From Earliella scabrosa (taxonomy: Eukaryota > Basidiomycota > Agaricomycetes > Polyporales > Polyporaceae), in the NCBI GenBank assembly GCA_022605405.1, contig JABYQQ010000018.1, forward strand, positions 868,001 to 932,000: DNA of 64,000 nucleotides, given 5' to 3'. Under the pieces are notes generated by a model that had not been told where the DNA came from, made no database searches, and saw only the letters and a program-made list of their open reading frames with translations. Made by a program: the position numbers and the translations under genes. Shown here one piece after another: positions 45,315 to 56,385 of the stretch; position 1 is the first letter of the stretch; each line of letters begins with the position of its first letter.

Positions 45315-47115
45315 GTTCGCTGCATGGTCCAGCGCCTTGAAGACGTGTACTCACATGAAGTCGGGCTATAGCACGGCATGGAGGTTGCGAGGTGAAACTT
45401 CTGCAGGGCGCGGAAAGTAACCCATGCGGATCGCCCATCTGAGTATATGTCCGGGCCTGTACAGTGTCACGGGAGATGGAGAGATGTACGGCGTAATACC
45501 TCGAGTACTACTGGCAGAATTGAGCTTGTTGAAGCTACACGCCTGTGCCAGGACTGTGAATCTTTGAATCGCAAGTTCTTCTGACAAACAATATTCAGCG
45601 TGCCAGCTCGAGCGACGCAAAGGCGCACAACACTGACTTCGCCACAGCCAGCCCGCACTGTGGCGCTGTTCAGATGCTACTCCGCATTTCACCTCTGCAG
45701 AAGGACCTAGGTACCGGTGTCTTTCTCCATCGCGATGACATCCACGGTCCCGATTGTTGCCCGCCAGAAGTCAACCGAAGAGCTTGCGGGGCTGCCACCG
45801 CGCGCAACGGGCCCTCTGCCACCTCCGCTCTGCTCAACAGCCTAGAGGAGCTATCCTGCAAAGCATCGCCCGGTGTCAGTGCCTCGAGAGATCACCAGTC
45901 GCTCACCCCGACTTCGCTTGCACTGCGGCACTGTCTCAATGCTATCCTGTCCGATTTTCGTTGTCGAAGGATGTACTACGGCGCGTAAAACACATACGCT
46001 CGCAATAGAGATGTAAACGACGACGGAACGCACCTGCTCCTCCCTCAGGCTATCATCTCCGAGTCTCTTTCAGCACATTCTAGTGCTGCTTTAGATGGTT
46101 CCTCCGATCCTCACTGACTCCCAGTCCGGCATGGACCGAGAGAACAAAAGCCAAGTACTCAGACAGCGTCTGTAGTGGGCAGGCCAACAAGCTTCAACAT
46201 CGGGATATTCGAGCATGAGGACAGCTCGCAGCGGGGGTGTGCTGTTGTAACAGGCGAACAGGCGTCCCGCGCAGCGAGCACCAACAGCAGTCGCCATGCC
46301 CGTTAAATCCCACTCGCCCATCGGCCTGCCGTCCTCCCCGCTCAAAAGGTAGTCTCGAGTTCCTCTTGCTAGAGAAACCTCGTCTGAAGACATTGCCAAA
46401 CGATGGGCGATTTGTCGGAGTTGTACGCCCAGACCGTTAAAAGAACGTGAGACTTGACGAGAGTACTAGTCACTTGAGCCTTCCTTCCTGGACGCATAGA
46501 ACGTCGACCTGTCCGAAAATGTATAGTGCCTTCCTAGAAGAGGAACATATTGTGCGGTTATAGGGATCATCCTGGGCAACGTTGATGACTGGGAAAGGGC
46601 TGTGGAATGTGTGAGATACTACACACCGTGACGGCGTGTGACGAGTGTAGCACCTTGCTCGCAGAGTCCCCACTCTTCCGCCCTCTCACGCGCACTGTGT
46701 CCTGCCATCCAGTCTCGTGTCCTACTCCGAGCTCGTCTCCGGGATCTCAGAGCTCCTTCCCTTCATACTGCGATCGATTATAGCATGGACGAGTCCCGCG
46801 TCATCTTCGCCTCGTATATGGGCACGTCGACCTCGCCTCCGATCAGCGGCTTGTGGTTGTCGGACGTGAAGTACTCGTTCGAGAGCTACTGCATCTTTTT
46901 GAGGATGATGTCGAACCTCAAGCAGGTAGGAGTTTGATATGGTACAGTCACAGTGGCGGAGGGTTCGAGGACTGGACGGGGTTTACCGAAAGCGCTCACA
47001 TGCATCACCCGTCATTCTGAGAATTTTCTGTGTGCAGTGCAGCATGTTGTAGGACTGTCTATCCCTCACGTCAGTAGGTTCGCCCAATCCTCTCCCTAGG
47101 GGAGACTAGTTCAGT
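45315..47115. other. 1.8 kb without a supported gene
   Basis: A short open exon-like segment (46786-46926, starting MDESRVIFASYMGT, followed by a GTAGGA donor) and a minus-strand one (46399-46091) were looked at, but no continuation or paralogue was found. The last 100 bases are presumably the promoter of the kinase-like gene at 47116. Confidence 0.4.
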
Positions 47116-48153
47116 ATGTCCGCTCTTCGCTTCTCTATCGACGTCATTCCGCTCTACCTAGGAACGCGCGTACCCCAGATTGCAGTTGACAAGGTGATCT
47201 GGGACACACTGAAGCCCGAATACCACCTCGCATCCATCACTATGCCCGTCAGACTATACCCCAAGGAGCTAATCAAGCAGGACTATATGCAAGTCGTGCG
47301 TGGCACCCTGACGCAAGAGCTACCTGAAGATACCGGGTCGGACGGGACCCCCACCTCGTGGGACGTCGTCGCCAAAATCGCTTTCGGACCCCGTCGCATC
47401 GAACCATTGCGGGAGGAGGTATCAGTTTACAATACCAAACTGTCCAAGCTGCAAGGAAAATACGTGCCCATGGTCTACGGCTTCTATGTCGGAGAGTCGT
47501 GCGACGGGCCGGTCGGGATACTGCTCATGCAGGACTGTGGCCGACGAATGGTCACAGCGTTGAAGGGACAGCCCTTGGACATCAGGCGCGTACTATCCCT
47601 CGCGGACACTAGTTGATGCCCTATATATGTGTTAACTCATCTTCTCTGTTAGACTGAAGGTGCTCGAAGCGATGTTCCGCATCCACCAGGCCGGCATACA
47701 GCATAACGATGTTTCGGAGCGCAACATTGTTGTTCGTACTGGAGAGAACGGGGAGCGCGTCCCGGTAATGATTGACTTCGGGAACGCTGAAGCCCACAAG
47801 TGCCCGATTAAGTGGGAGCAGGTTCAGTTAGATCATCCAACCCCGGACCCGCTGGACTTCCAATGCAGCGAGATGCGGGGTGTGTGCGAGAGGACAGACG
47901 TATGGACTAGTGCGTAGCCATCATCTATGTGCGACTTTCACGGATCTGCAGCGCTCATACTGTTCCAGCGACAATCGATTGGTACGGAGTATCCGTCCCA
48001 GTAACGCCAACGCTGGATGTAGATACTTTGATCCAGAAGTGGGGACTTCCCGAACATGTAGACAGGGATGAGGCATACGCACATGCTCGAGCGGACTTGG
48101 ATGACGCGAGGGAAGAGGAGCAGTATAGACGCAAGAAGAATAGCTTCGCGTGA
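47116..48153 (+). CDS. Kinase-like family, member H (303 aa), catalytic motifs intact
   Basis: Exons 47116-47585, 47653-47909 and 47969-48153. The first intron uses a GC donor (AG then GCGCGT at 47586). Only this site keeps frame with the ACTGAAGG exon, so it is a GC-AG intron. Start MSALRFSIDVIPLY. Motifs: VVAKIAFG (Lys), LLMQDCG hinge, HNDVSERN catalytic loop, MIDFGNA and TDVW. The tail is a charged helix (EEEQYRRKKNSFA). Member I is its closest relative. Kinase activity is possible by motif; substrate unknown. Confidence 0.85.
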
Positions 48154-48329
48154 TCTCGGGACTCTATGGGTCCATAGATCCAAGCCTATGCTCCTCGAGT
48201 CGGCAATAGTTACATTCAGTTTGACCACTCTAGGATGCTACTTCAGTTGCAGTCATATACGATATAGGCGCGAGGTGTAGGAAGACAGGCGCATCCGCAC
48301 TAAGTACCCATCAATAGGACAAGAGTCAG

Positions 48330-49060
48330 GTGAGATGTCCACGGACGACCATCCGGCAAGCCCGTACTGGAAAAGCTGGCGCCGATACACATGCGTACTC
48401 CCGATATGTTCTCTTGGCCGCCCCTAGTATGGACCGAGGATTAGTCGATGATGTTGAGCGTGAACCATGCATGGTTCGCGACCCTCGGGACCTGTGCCAT
48501 TGACGAACCTGAGCACTGCGTACCAAGGTCAGATGAACCCGCCAACAGTACAGGGCACCAGGGCTCACCAGGTTTTCAATCTACTTCCATTATGCTCCGC
48601 AACTCATGGCAATAGTTGTGGCGGTTGTCCGGTCGGGACCGTACCTTCACCACCCCTTCGCACGACAGCAGTCGACGAAGTATCTTCCGTCTGTCAGATG
48701 AGCTCTGACGACGATGTGAAAGTCGACAGATTCGCCGTGGACTAGTACTGTGCCGGTCTTGTATGTCGCGATTCAAGCGGGAATCACGCTCAGCCTGGAG
48801 AAAGATCGTGAGCATATGTACAACCTCGCTGGAACGCAGTCGCAGAACGCGCCACACTCACCTGAAGTCGGCTGGCTGATTCAACAGCCGCACTTGAAGC
48901 CGCCGAGGACTCGAGTTGCCCGGCAAAGAAGCCGTAGTACATTGGAACGCAGCGGCCGTGCACCGGTCTCAGGTTCTGGGAGTATTACGTGGTTTCTTCT
49001 CGTAGGCGCGGGACCTCGCGGCGCTGATATGCGATCTGTCTCGGAAACCCCATATACGCC
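48330..49060 (-). pseudogene. Kinase-like family, decayed copy of the J/K type (M)
   Basis: From 49060 downward the minus strand shows CVPMYYGFFAGQ in a frame with stops, then DFR at the first intron donor (near 48860). Next comes an exon-2 remnant IATYKTGTVLVHGES with an extra codon before the HGE motif typical of members J and K. Finally, near 48400, comes GAAKRTYREY from the last exon. It abuts the broken Hikeshi copy. Confidence 0.65.
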
Positions 49061-49099
49061 GTAGTTGACGGACATGTGGGCGTACACGTCTGTGGAAGT

Positions 49100-49850
49100 C
49101 ACCACGGCACGCTCATCGGGATCATGAGATCCGGCGATATTGCTGTCGGGCCGCCACCGACAAAGCTCGAGACGTAGTTGAAGGTCTTGATGATGCACAC
49201 CACCATGAGCGTCGCGTCCGCGGCCAGGTTCACGTCTGGCGAGCGATCGTGGATGGACGGGTAGCAACCTCATGCATGACTTGTGGCAGGGGCTTCATGA
49301 AGGCCGTCACGTCTGATGACAGGGCCTCAGATGTGGCGTCGGTGAACACGGCATACGCGCTGGTGGATTGGGCGGCGTGGGTCCCGCGAAGACGAAATAT
49401 CGCGGAGGGCTTCTCGTTCGAGAGCCTTCGGAGATTCGGACATCAGAGGGGCGCGTGTGGGGAAAGGTAAAGGGACCACTCACATTCCTAGCTGAAAGCC
49501 CTTCCCTGGCCAGAAGAAGTGTACTATGGCGCCGAGCCCGCCTGGAAACGGAATTGCGGCTGGATCGTCAGTCACCTATTCAGAGTGGCAGAGACGCGAC
49601 CACGCACCTATACCCAGCAATAACACGGATACATGAGGAAGCGAACCCTCGCGAACATTGTTCTGCGTTGGACGAAGGCTGCTGGCGGTGGACAAAGAAT
49701 CGGCTAGGGACACTATATTCGATGGGTTCGGAACACTATGTGGGCGGGCAGGGCGATGTTTGAGACCGTTCGCGGGGACCCGCACCAGGGCCTGTCCATC
49801 GCGCCGGCGTCTAGGTTGCCAACGCGGACATGTTGTCACTGGTCGGAAGA
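49100..49850 (-). pseudogene. Broken Hikeshi/Opi10 copy with its promoter
   Basis: The sequence parallels 57345-56450 including the region upstream of the start codon (TGTCCATCGCG and GCTGCTGGCGGT blocks). Exon 1 is almost wholly deleted; only the surroundings of the start remain near 49660. Exon 2 (WPGKGFQL equivalent) and exon 3 are present but carry many substitutions and small indels: the PLPQVMHE-like block is followed by a frame change, and the end of exon 3 is missing beyond about 49100. It is therefore not functional. The intact gene is 7 kb away in the same orientation. Confidence 0.8.
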
Positions 49851-50454
49851 AGCGTGCGCTACGATCTGGCTGAAGCATTCGTGGAAGGTGCGCGAGGGAC
49901 CTCGAGCGGTACCAGTCCGAGATGTAGACGATGGTGAGGCAGCGGGAGGGTCGCCCAAGAACGATCCAGGGTGCCTTCGATGGGCATCCGGTGTGCGTCA
50001 GTAACTTGATGACATGCCACAGGTCAAGTACTCACTACAAGAACAGCAATCACAGACCGTGCTTGACGCTGAGATCGGGGTTGATGCTCCTTCACCGTAT
50101 ACGCCCTTCTCCTTGGTGCGGCGCGATTGAGAAGATAGCGAAGGCCAGGCAAATCGGGAATGGGACATGGACGAGTACCGCAAGGGCGATGGGGCAGTAA
50201 GCGGAAGTTCCGAGTAGTCGTAGGGCTTACGTGGGCTCGTTCACCGTACTTTGCCTCGAGGACGACTCGATACACGTCCTAAGCCGGCATGGGAGGAGGA
50301 GCTGGGGGCGGACCCCGAAAGAAAATGTTCGACTCTTGCAATCATCACGGGATGCCAGTGGACAGAGGAGGTCATTGTATGACAGTTGGTGAACCTCCAT
50401 CATCCCGTAGACGAGTACATCGTGTGAGGGAGTCGTGTCAGATTGCCAGCCGGC
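49851..50454. other. Decayed interval shared with blocks at 14.5 and 22.2 kb
   Basis: About 50020-50270 resembles 14560-14850 and 22195-22500 (ACGCCCTTCTCC, GATCGGGGTTG, GGTGAACGAGC motifs). Each lies just downstream of a DMAC1-like gene, so these are homologous intervals of the duplicated block. They may hold a relic of a further small gene, but I cannot define it. Confidence 0.4.
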
Positions 50455-50746
50455 TCACTTGGACCAGCGCAAGGCACTCGCAACCAGGAAACCTGCCGTC
50501 GTGTTAGTCGTGCATGGTACTGCAGTCGAGCGTATACTCACAGACACCGACACCCGCCATGATCCTCTTCCCCACCACCGAGCCTGGTGCGTGCGCTCTG
50601 GATTGCTGAAGCGCGTACACGCCGACTCCGCCCAACGCCGCCGTCCCAATTACGCGACATGCCAAACAGTCCTCCGGTTTCAGTCGCTCTTGCTGTATGC
50701 CGGCGTGGTCTTCAACGGCGTTCTTGCGCGGGAGCGACGAAGACAT
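50455..50746 (-). CDS. DMAC1/DUF4536-like small membrane protein (80 aa)
   Basis: Exons 50746-50542 (205 nt) and 50492-50455 (38 nt) with a 49 bp intron; exon lengths equal those of the copy at 15012-15302. The product differs from that copy at only a few positions (MSSSLPRKNAVEDHAG at the start) and keeps CLACR and both hydrophobic segments. Probably an inner mitochondrial membrane protein by family. Near identity over 35 kb suggests a recent duplication or gene conversion. Confidence 0.75.
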
Positions 50747-51933
50747 GAGCAACTGAGCGAAGAGAGAGAGACCCGACGAGACAAGATGATGGTAGAAGAA
50801 AAAGGCCCGGCAGGGTCCGGCGCGGCGGCATCGCAACACGCGCGCTTTGCAGGTTGTGCTCGTCCCGTTGGCAACTCGCCAGAGCTCCCCTACCTCAGAG
50901 CTCCTCTCATTGCTCCTCCTGTCCCTCATTCGCCTCTGGGACATCTTGAACTACAACCGCATTCTGGATACTTATGCCACAGATGAATCCATGGCCTGCA
51001 GATCAGCGCTCGGCTAAGGCTCGCGTAGATCTCGCACACGCTTCAACTTGAAGTTGGACGATACTCTATATATGAGCCAAGTTCAAGCATGTCCCTATTA
51101 TACTTGCAGCTTCAGTAAGCTAGCACTAACGTCGAATGCATGCATTTTGATGGTCGCAGGTTCAGTGCTTCCTCTCGCATTGCGCCTCCCCTGTGTTCTC
51201 GCCATGGATGGCTTCATGGTTTGATGAGCACAACTCTCGCTTGCCGAGATCTCGTACGATTGTGGACGGTCTCCTTGTCAAACTCGCCCTACGCTCCCTC
51301 AAGCTCATATGATGGCTCTATGGGCGCTGCGAGGAGCATAGAACGAGGACGTTGTGATCCGTATGCTTGGTACGTCCCTGCTAGACCTCGGATCCAGAAC
51401 GTGGTCGTACTGCTGCCCGTTGACGGAGCGAGATAGCCAAGGAAGATTCAGATTGCTTCTCTGGCCCTCGGTAAATCCTATCCCTGAGATATGCTGGGAA
51501 GCAATGGATTGGCTCACTGTCACGGTCCTAGGAACGAGAACTACCAGAGTCTCGCGCCGATCAAACTGGGCGAGCGCGGCTCTTCGCGAGAGACTTACCC
51601 TCGGCATCATCTATAAAGAATATAACCTCGTCTCGTGAGCACGTATCTCTCGGAATCGGAATCTATGACACTATCTCCACGATGTGATCTTCACAGTCGA
51701 GCGCACTTATGTAGTAGCCCAATGAGGAGCGATGGTCAGCTGGAAGCATTGGCCAGTACTCCCTGGTGCCTTGTATTAGCACCGCTACTCAGGACAAGTC
51801 AGGAATTATATCGCTGACTGGTATCGTCCGGCCATCGCCCCGCGAGCGCTACGCGCGGTCGACACGCGAACCAACAGACTCTGACCAAATACACGAGGAC
51901 CGAGCTTCTGAGACCTGCTCTCTCCCATCTAGC
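50747..51933. other. 1.2 kb without a supported gene
   Basis: No paralogous block or RNA gene was recognised; the end contains the promoter of the kinase-like gene at 51934. Confidence 0.4.
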
Positions 51934-52948
51934 ATGTCTGCGTTTCGCTTCTCCATCGACACTATTCCCATCTACAAAGGGGCGAACAAACCCAACGTTG
52001 TTGCAGAGCCGATCTGGGACACATTGCAGCCCGAGTTCCAATCCGCCTCGATCACGAACCCCGTGAGATTCGACCCAACGGAGCTCGTCGTTCGCGGCTT
52101 CATGCAGGTTGTGCGTGGCACCATGACGGAAGAGATATCCGACGACACCCGGGGGAACGTGGCCCCTTCATGGAATGTTGTCGCCAAGATTGCATTCGGA
52201 CCCCGTCGCATCGACGTTCTTCGAGCTGAAGCGAGGGTGTACCAGACCAGCCTGTCCAAGCTGCAAGGGAAGTACGTACCGCTGGTCTACGGCTTCTACG
52301 TCGGGGAGTCGTATGACGGGCCAGCGGGCGTACTCCTCATGAAGGACTGCGGCATACGGATGGCCACGGCTTTGAAGGGCCACCCTTTGAACATCAGGCA
52401 CGTACATATCGCCCACACATGCCGTCTGGCTGTACTGAAACCTCTTCGTTGTCAGGCTGAAAGTGGTGGAAGCCATGTTCCACATCCATCAGGCCGGCAT
52501 ACAGCACTCCGACTTTTCCGAGCGAAACATCGTTATTGGCACTGGAGAGGATGGAGAGCACATTCCGATGATTATCGATTTTGGCAAGGCTCAATCGCAC
52601 CAGTGCTCAGTTCAGTGGGACCAAATTCAGCTAGACCGCCTTACTCCGACGCAAGCAGAGTTCCAGTGCAGCGAGATGCGAGATGTTTGCGAAGAGACAG
52701 ACGTATGGGCTAGTGAGTCCCTCGTGCGTCTCTCTCATCCATGCAACGCTGATGACTATCCAGCGACAATCAATTGGTACGGTAAACACGTCCCAGTAAC
52801 ACCAACCCTAAATCGCGATTCCTTGATTGAGAAGTGGGGATGCCCCGAGAACATGAGCAAAGAGGACGCATTTGAATATGTCAAATGGCGTTTTGATCTG
52901 GCGAAAGAGTACGAGGAGCATAGGCGCAAGAAGAACGGCGCTGCATAA
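51934..52948 (+). CDS. Kinase-like family, member I (301 aa), catalytic motifs intact
   Basis: Exons 51934-52397, 52456-52712 and 52764-52948. Exons 2 and 3 have the same lengths as in member H (257 and 185 nt). The first intron again has a GC donor (AG then GCACGT at 52398). Start MSAFRFSIDTIPIY; motifs VVAKIAFG, LLMKDCG, HSDFSERN, IIDFGKA and TDVW; end EEHRRKKNGAA. A longer upstream frame exists, but the family-wide start favours 51934. Close to member H, in direct orientation, 4.8 kb away. Confidence 0.85.
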
Positions 52949-53288
52949 TCTGTCACACACACGCCGTATTCGTTCACGTTGACGGACGATGTTCAGTGTT
53001 ACAAAAGCATAGTGTACGAAAAACAATACATTGTAATGCACCAACACATGCCGTGCCAGTGTGCGGCTCAGCACAGGCATGTTTAGAGCCCAAGGAGCGA
53101 GGAATGTGACTGAATTGCGTACTGCGACCGTGAAAATTCGAGCTAATCGGGGCCTTCCTCTTCACTGTCACTGATGTATGCACGCACGATTGGAAACAAA
53201 CAAATATTGCCTAGGACGAGTTTACAATGAGCGCCGCAAATGTGCAATATACGACTAGTATCGAACTTGAGGATAGCTACGGTGAACA
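52949..53288. other. Convergent intergenic region
   Basis: Between member I (plus) and member J (minus); holds two 3' ends and no other signal that I can see. Confidence 0.45.
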
Positions 53289-54336
53289 TCACTTGACATC
53301 CGGCAATTCGACGATTCGTACTGGCCTAGCGTCGTACTTCTTCCTATCCCTATACCATCTCTGGAGCTCCCGATATGCTAGTTGGGCTTCCCCGAGAAGA
53401 AACTGAGGATCGCTTATTCCCTTCGGATGCGGCCCCCTCTTCGCGAGATCCTCCGCCCCACTATACTGCTTAGGGGACACTTTTCGACCAAAGAAATTGA
53501 GCCCTGTAAGTCACGGTTAGACAATCTATGCACGAAGCATGAATGTTAAGACCTCACCAGGTTCCCATAGCTGCGCTGCCTTGATTGTGTGCCATAACTC
53601 GTTGCAGTACTTGTGGCAATCGGTTGGCTCAGGGCCGTATACAGGCAGGGGATCTTCGAAAGGACAGTCACCCTCATGGTGCCTCGAAGCTTCGGAGAAG
53701 TCGACAAAGGCTGGCAGATATCGTCCCTCCGGGTTGACTCGGACAACGATGTTATTGAGGGGTTCGCCATGGACTATTCCTGTCCGGTGTATCGCGATCA
53801 AGGCGCGAATTGTACGAACCCTGAGGGTCTGTCATGAGTGAACGACTCGACGGGAGAAGCGAGAGCTCTGGTTATACACCGTGCCATACGTACCGAAAAT
53901 CGACAGGTTGCTTCCAAAGTGGCACTTGCAGCAAAGGACCGCAGTACTCCAACAGCAAGATTGCCGTCAGGCCGTCCCCAGTTTGCCCGATAAAAAAACC
54001 ATAGCATATGGGGACTTGGCGGCCGTACAGATGTCTGAGCTCTTGGACGTATGTTATGGCTTCTGCACGGAGACGAGTAACGTCGTGGCGTTGATATGCA
54101 ATCTTGCAAACCATGTCGACCGCCTGGCCATTGCTCGACCCATCAGTCACCACAACGTGATATATACCGTGGTTCAAAGTCTCCCCGTATGACAAACGCC
54201 TCTTGACGCCTACCACGTCGTACACCTTCGGCTCTCTGTGCTGATCCTCGTATCGGGCTCGAAGAGTATACCCCTCTGCGGTGGGTCGCCGCTGCAGGAT
54301 GGGATAGAGGTCGTAGGGGAAGATAAGTCGATCCAT
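53289..54336 (-). CDS. Kinase-like family, member J (306 aa), pseudokinase type
   Basis: Exons 54336-53894, 53820-53558 and 53503-53289, phases as in the family. Start MDRLIFPYDLYP; Lys in MVCKIAYQR; hinge-like LLEYCGP; the catalytic loop is HGEPLNN (Asp to Glu) and DFG is DFSEA. It ends RIVELPDVK. Member K, directly upstream on the same strand, has the same replacements, so both come from an ancestor that had already lost the canonical motifs. Confidence 0.8.
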
Positions 54337-54580
54337 GTGCGGATGACGAAACAACGGAGAAACTCACACAGTGTTGGTAGCCTTTCGGATGCAAGCCTCG
54401 CGTCCGAGTCGGCAAGTAGAACTCTTCCCACGATTGACCTTGGCCCCTTCCACCAGCCTGAGCACGAGCAGTATGAGGTGGATCTCGACCGTAGGCTACG
54501 GTAGCTATGGTAGTCCACGATGCACAGATTGCTGACATTACACGAGCAATCGGGTGACCAGTCTCAGTACTTATACGTAA

Positions 54581-55624
54581 CTAGCACTCGGGTAACTCGA
54601 AGGTCCGCACTGGCATAGCGTCGTACTTCTGCCTGTTCTCAAACCACCGGCGATACTCCCGATATGTTCGTTTGGCCTCGTTAAGCATGAACTGAGGATC
54701 GCTCAGCGACTTCGGGTGAGGACCATTCTTCGCGAGGTCCTCAACTCCGCTGTATTCCTCAGGCAACAGTTCGCGTCCAAAGTATCTGAGAACTATGAAC
54801 CAAGGCCCTTGTTAGTATATGTCGGGGCGCCTGAAGATGTCTGCATCTCACAAGGTTTCCACAGCTCCGCCGCCTTGATAGCGAACCAGAGCTCGTCGCA
54901 GAAGTTGTGGCGGTCGCTTGGCGCAAGAGCGTATACCTTGATAGCGGTAGCAGTATCGAAAGGGCATACATGCCCCGGGGCGGCCTCGGCAAAGTCGACA
55001 AAGACCGGCAAACATCCGTTCTCCGGATGAGTCTTCACGGTAATGTGCTCATGCCATTCGCCATGAACAAACCCCGCCTTGTGTATTGCAATCAAGGCAC
55101 GAATCGTACGGGTACTGTGGTACATGATTGTGAGCTCACGAACAGGCACTGAGACAACTGGTACCGCACCGAAACTCGACGGGTTGCTTCCAAAGCGGCA
55201 CTTGCAGCAAAGGACCACAGTACTCCAGCAGCAAGATTGCCGTCAGGCCGTCTCCAGTTTGCCCAACATAGAAGCCGTAGCATGTCGGAACGTAGCGTCC
55301 TTGCAGGCGCCTGAGGTCTTGAGAGTATTTCGCGGCTTCTTCCCTGAGACGTGTGACGTGGAGGCGTTGATATGCAACCTTACAGACCATGTCAAGCATG
55401 AGGCCGTTGTTTGACCCGTTAGTGACCACGGCGTGATATACCCCGTGGTTCGCGGCTTTCTGGGACGATAACCGGCCCTTGATGTCCACCACAGCGAACA
55501 CCTGTGGCTCGGTGCCATCGTGCATACTCGGTTCCGAGCTCTCGAGTCGAAGGGTGTATTCGTCAGTTGGGGCTCGACGTTGAATCGTGGGGTACAGATC
55601 ATAGGGGAAGAGAAGTTGCTGCAT
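54581..55624 (-). CDS. Kinase-like family, member K (309 aa), pseudokinase type
   Basis: Exons 55624-55170, 55114-54852 and 54792-54581. Start MQQLLFPYDLYP; Lys in MVCKVAYQR; hinge-like LLEYCGP; the loop is HGEWHEH, without the Asp or the later Asn; DFG is DFAEA. It ends RTFELPEC. The open frame extends upstream to 55924, but the family start and the matching Met in member J support 55624. Member J is a tandem duplicate about 245 bp downstream. Confidence 0.8.
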
Positions 55625-56385
55625 GTTACTTTCGGGATGGAGAACGACTGAGGTATAGTCGTGAGTCAGATCAACATAGAGCGAACCGTGCGAAGTTGAC
55701 CTTCGGCAAAGCGGCGCATAGCCGGTCTGACTCCCGATTTCTTCTCGATGGAGCAACCCGATTGTACCTATGCCTTGACACGGCGTCCGTGATGCGAGAG
55801 ATGGACCTCGCGGCATCTGTTTGGCGGTGAGGGCAGGTAAGTACATGACCAACGAGCCTTGCAACACGTGGAAGTACCACTGTGCCGACAAGTCAGATAT
55901 GGTGCTCGTGATGTTTGCTGTCACTCACCGCAGAGGTAACGCGCACCGGGCCTCGGCTGTGCATATACTTCGGAACCTATGAGTGGAGCGCTGAAGCTGG
56001 AAGCTTATACCAGCGCTGTGAGGTTGCAAAGGAATGGGCGTGATTTGCGCGGAGGTCCTGGAGCACAATCAGAGTATATCGTCTCTACTTTATGTCTGGG
56101 GTAAGACAGAACTGCTCGTCGTCTCGAACTTACTTGAGTATGTCGACGCCACGCGCGTACGCCCGCGCCGGTGCGTCCTGACGAGAGTGAGCTGTACGTC
56201 GTCGTACACCGAAGGTTGAGAGGATTAAAGGTGGATGGCATGTTATGATATTGAGCCACAACTATCGTACAACTCCCTGACAAGCAATGAGTCGAATCAG
56301 TGTCCGGGGCAATCTTCATGCAAAGCCACGCAGCACTCACCCAGATACACCCTTGTTACCTCGCCGCATATCCAGTCTCCGTATG
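55625..56385. other. Upstream of member K, no supported gene
   Basis: Between member K and the 3' end of Hikeshi, both on the minus strand. No further coding signal or repeat was recognised. Confidence 0.45.
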
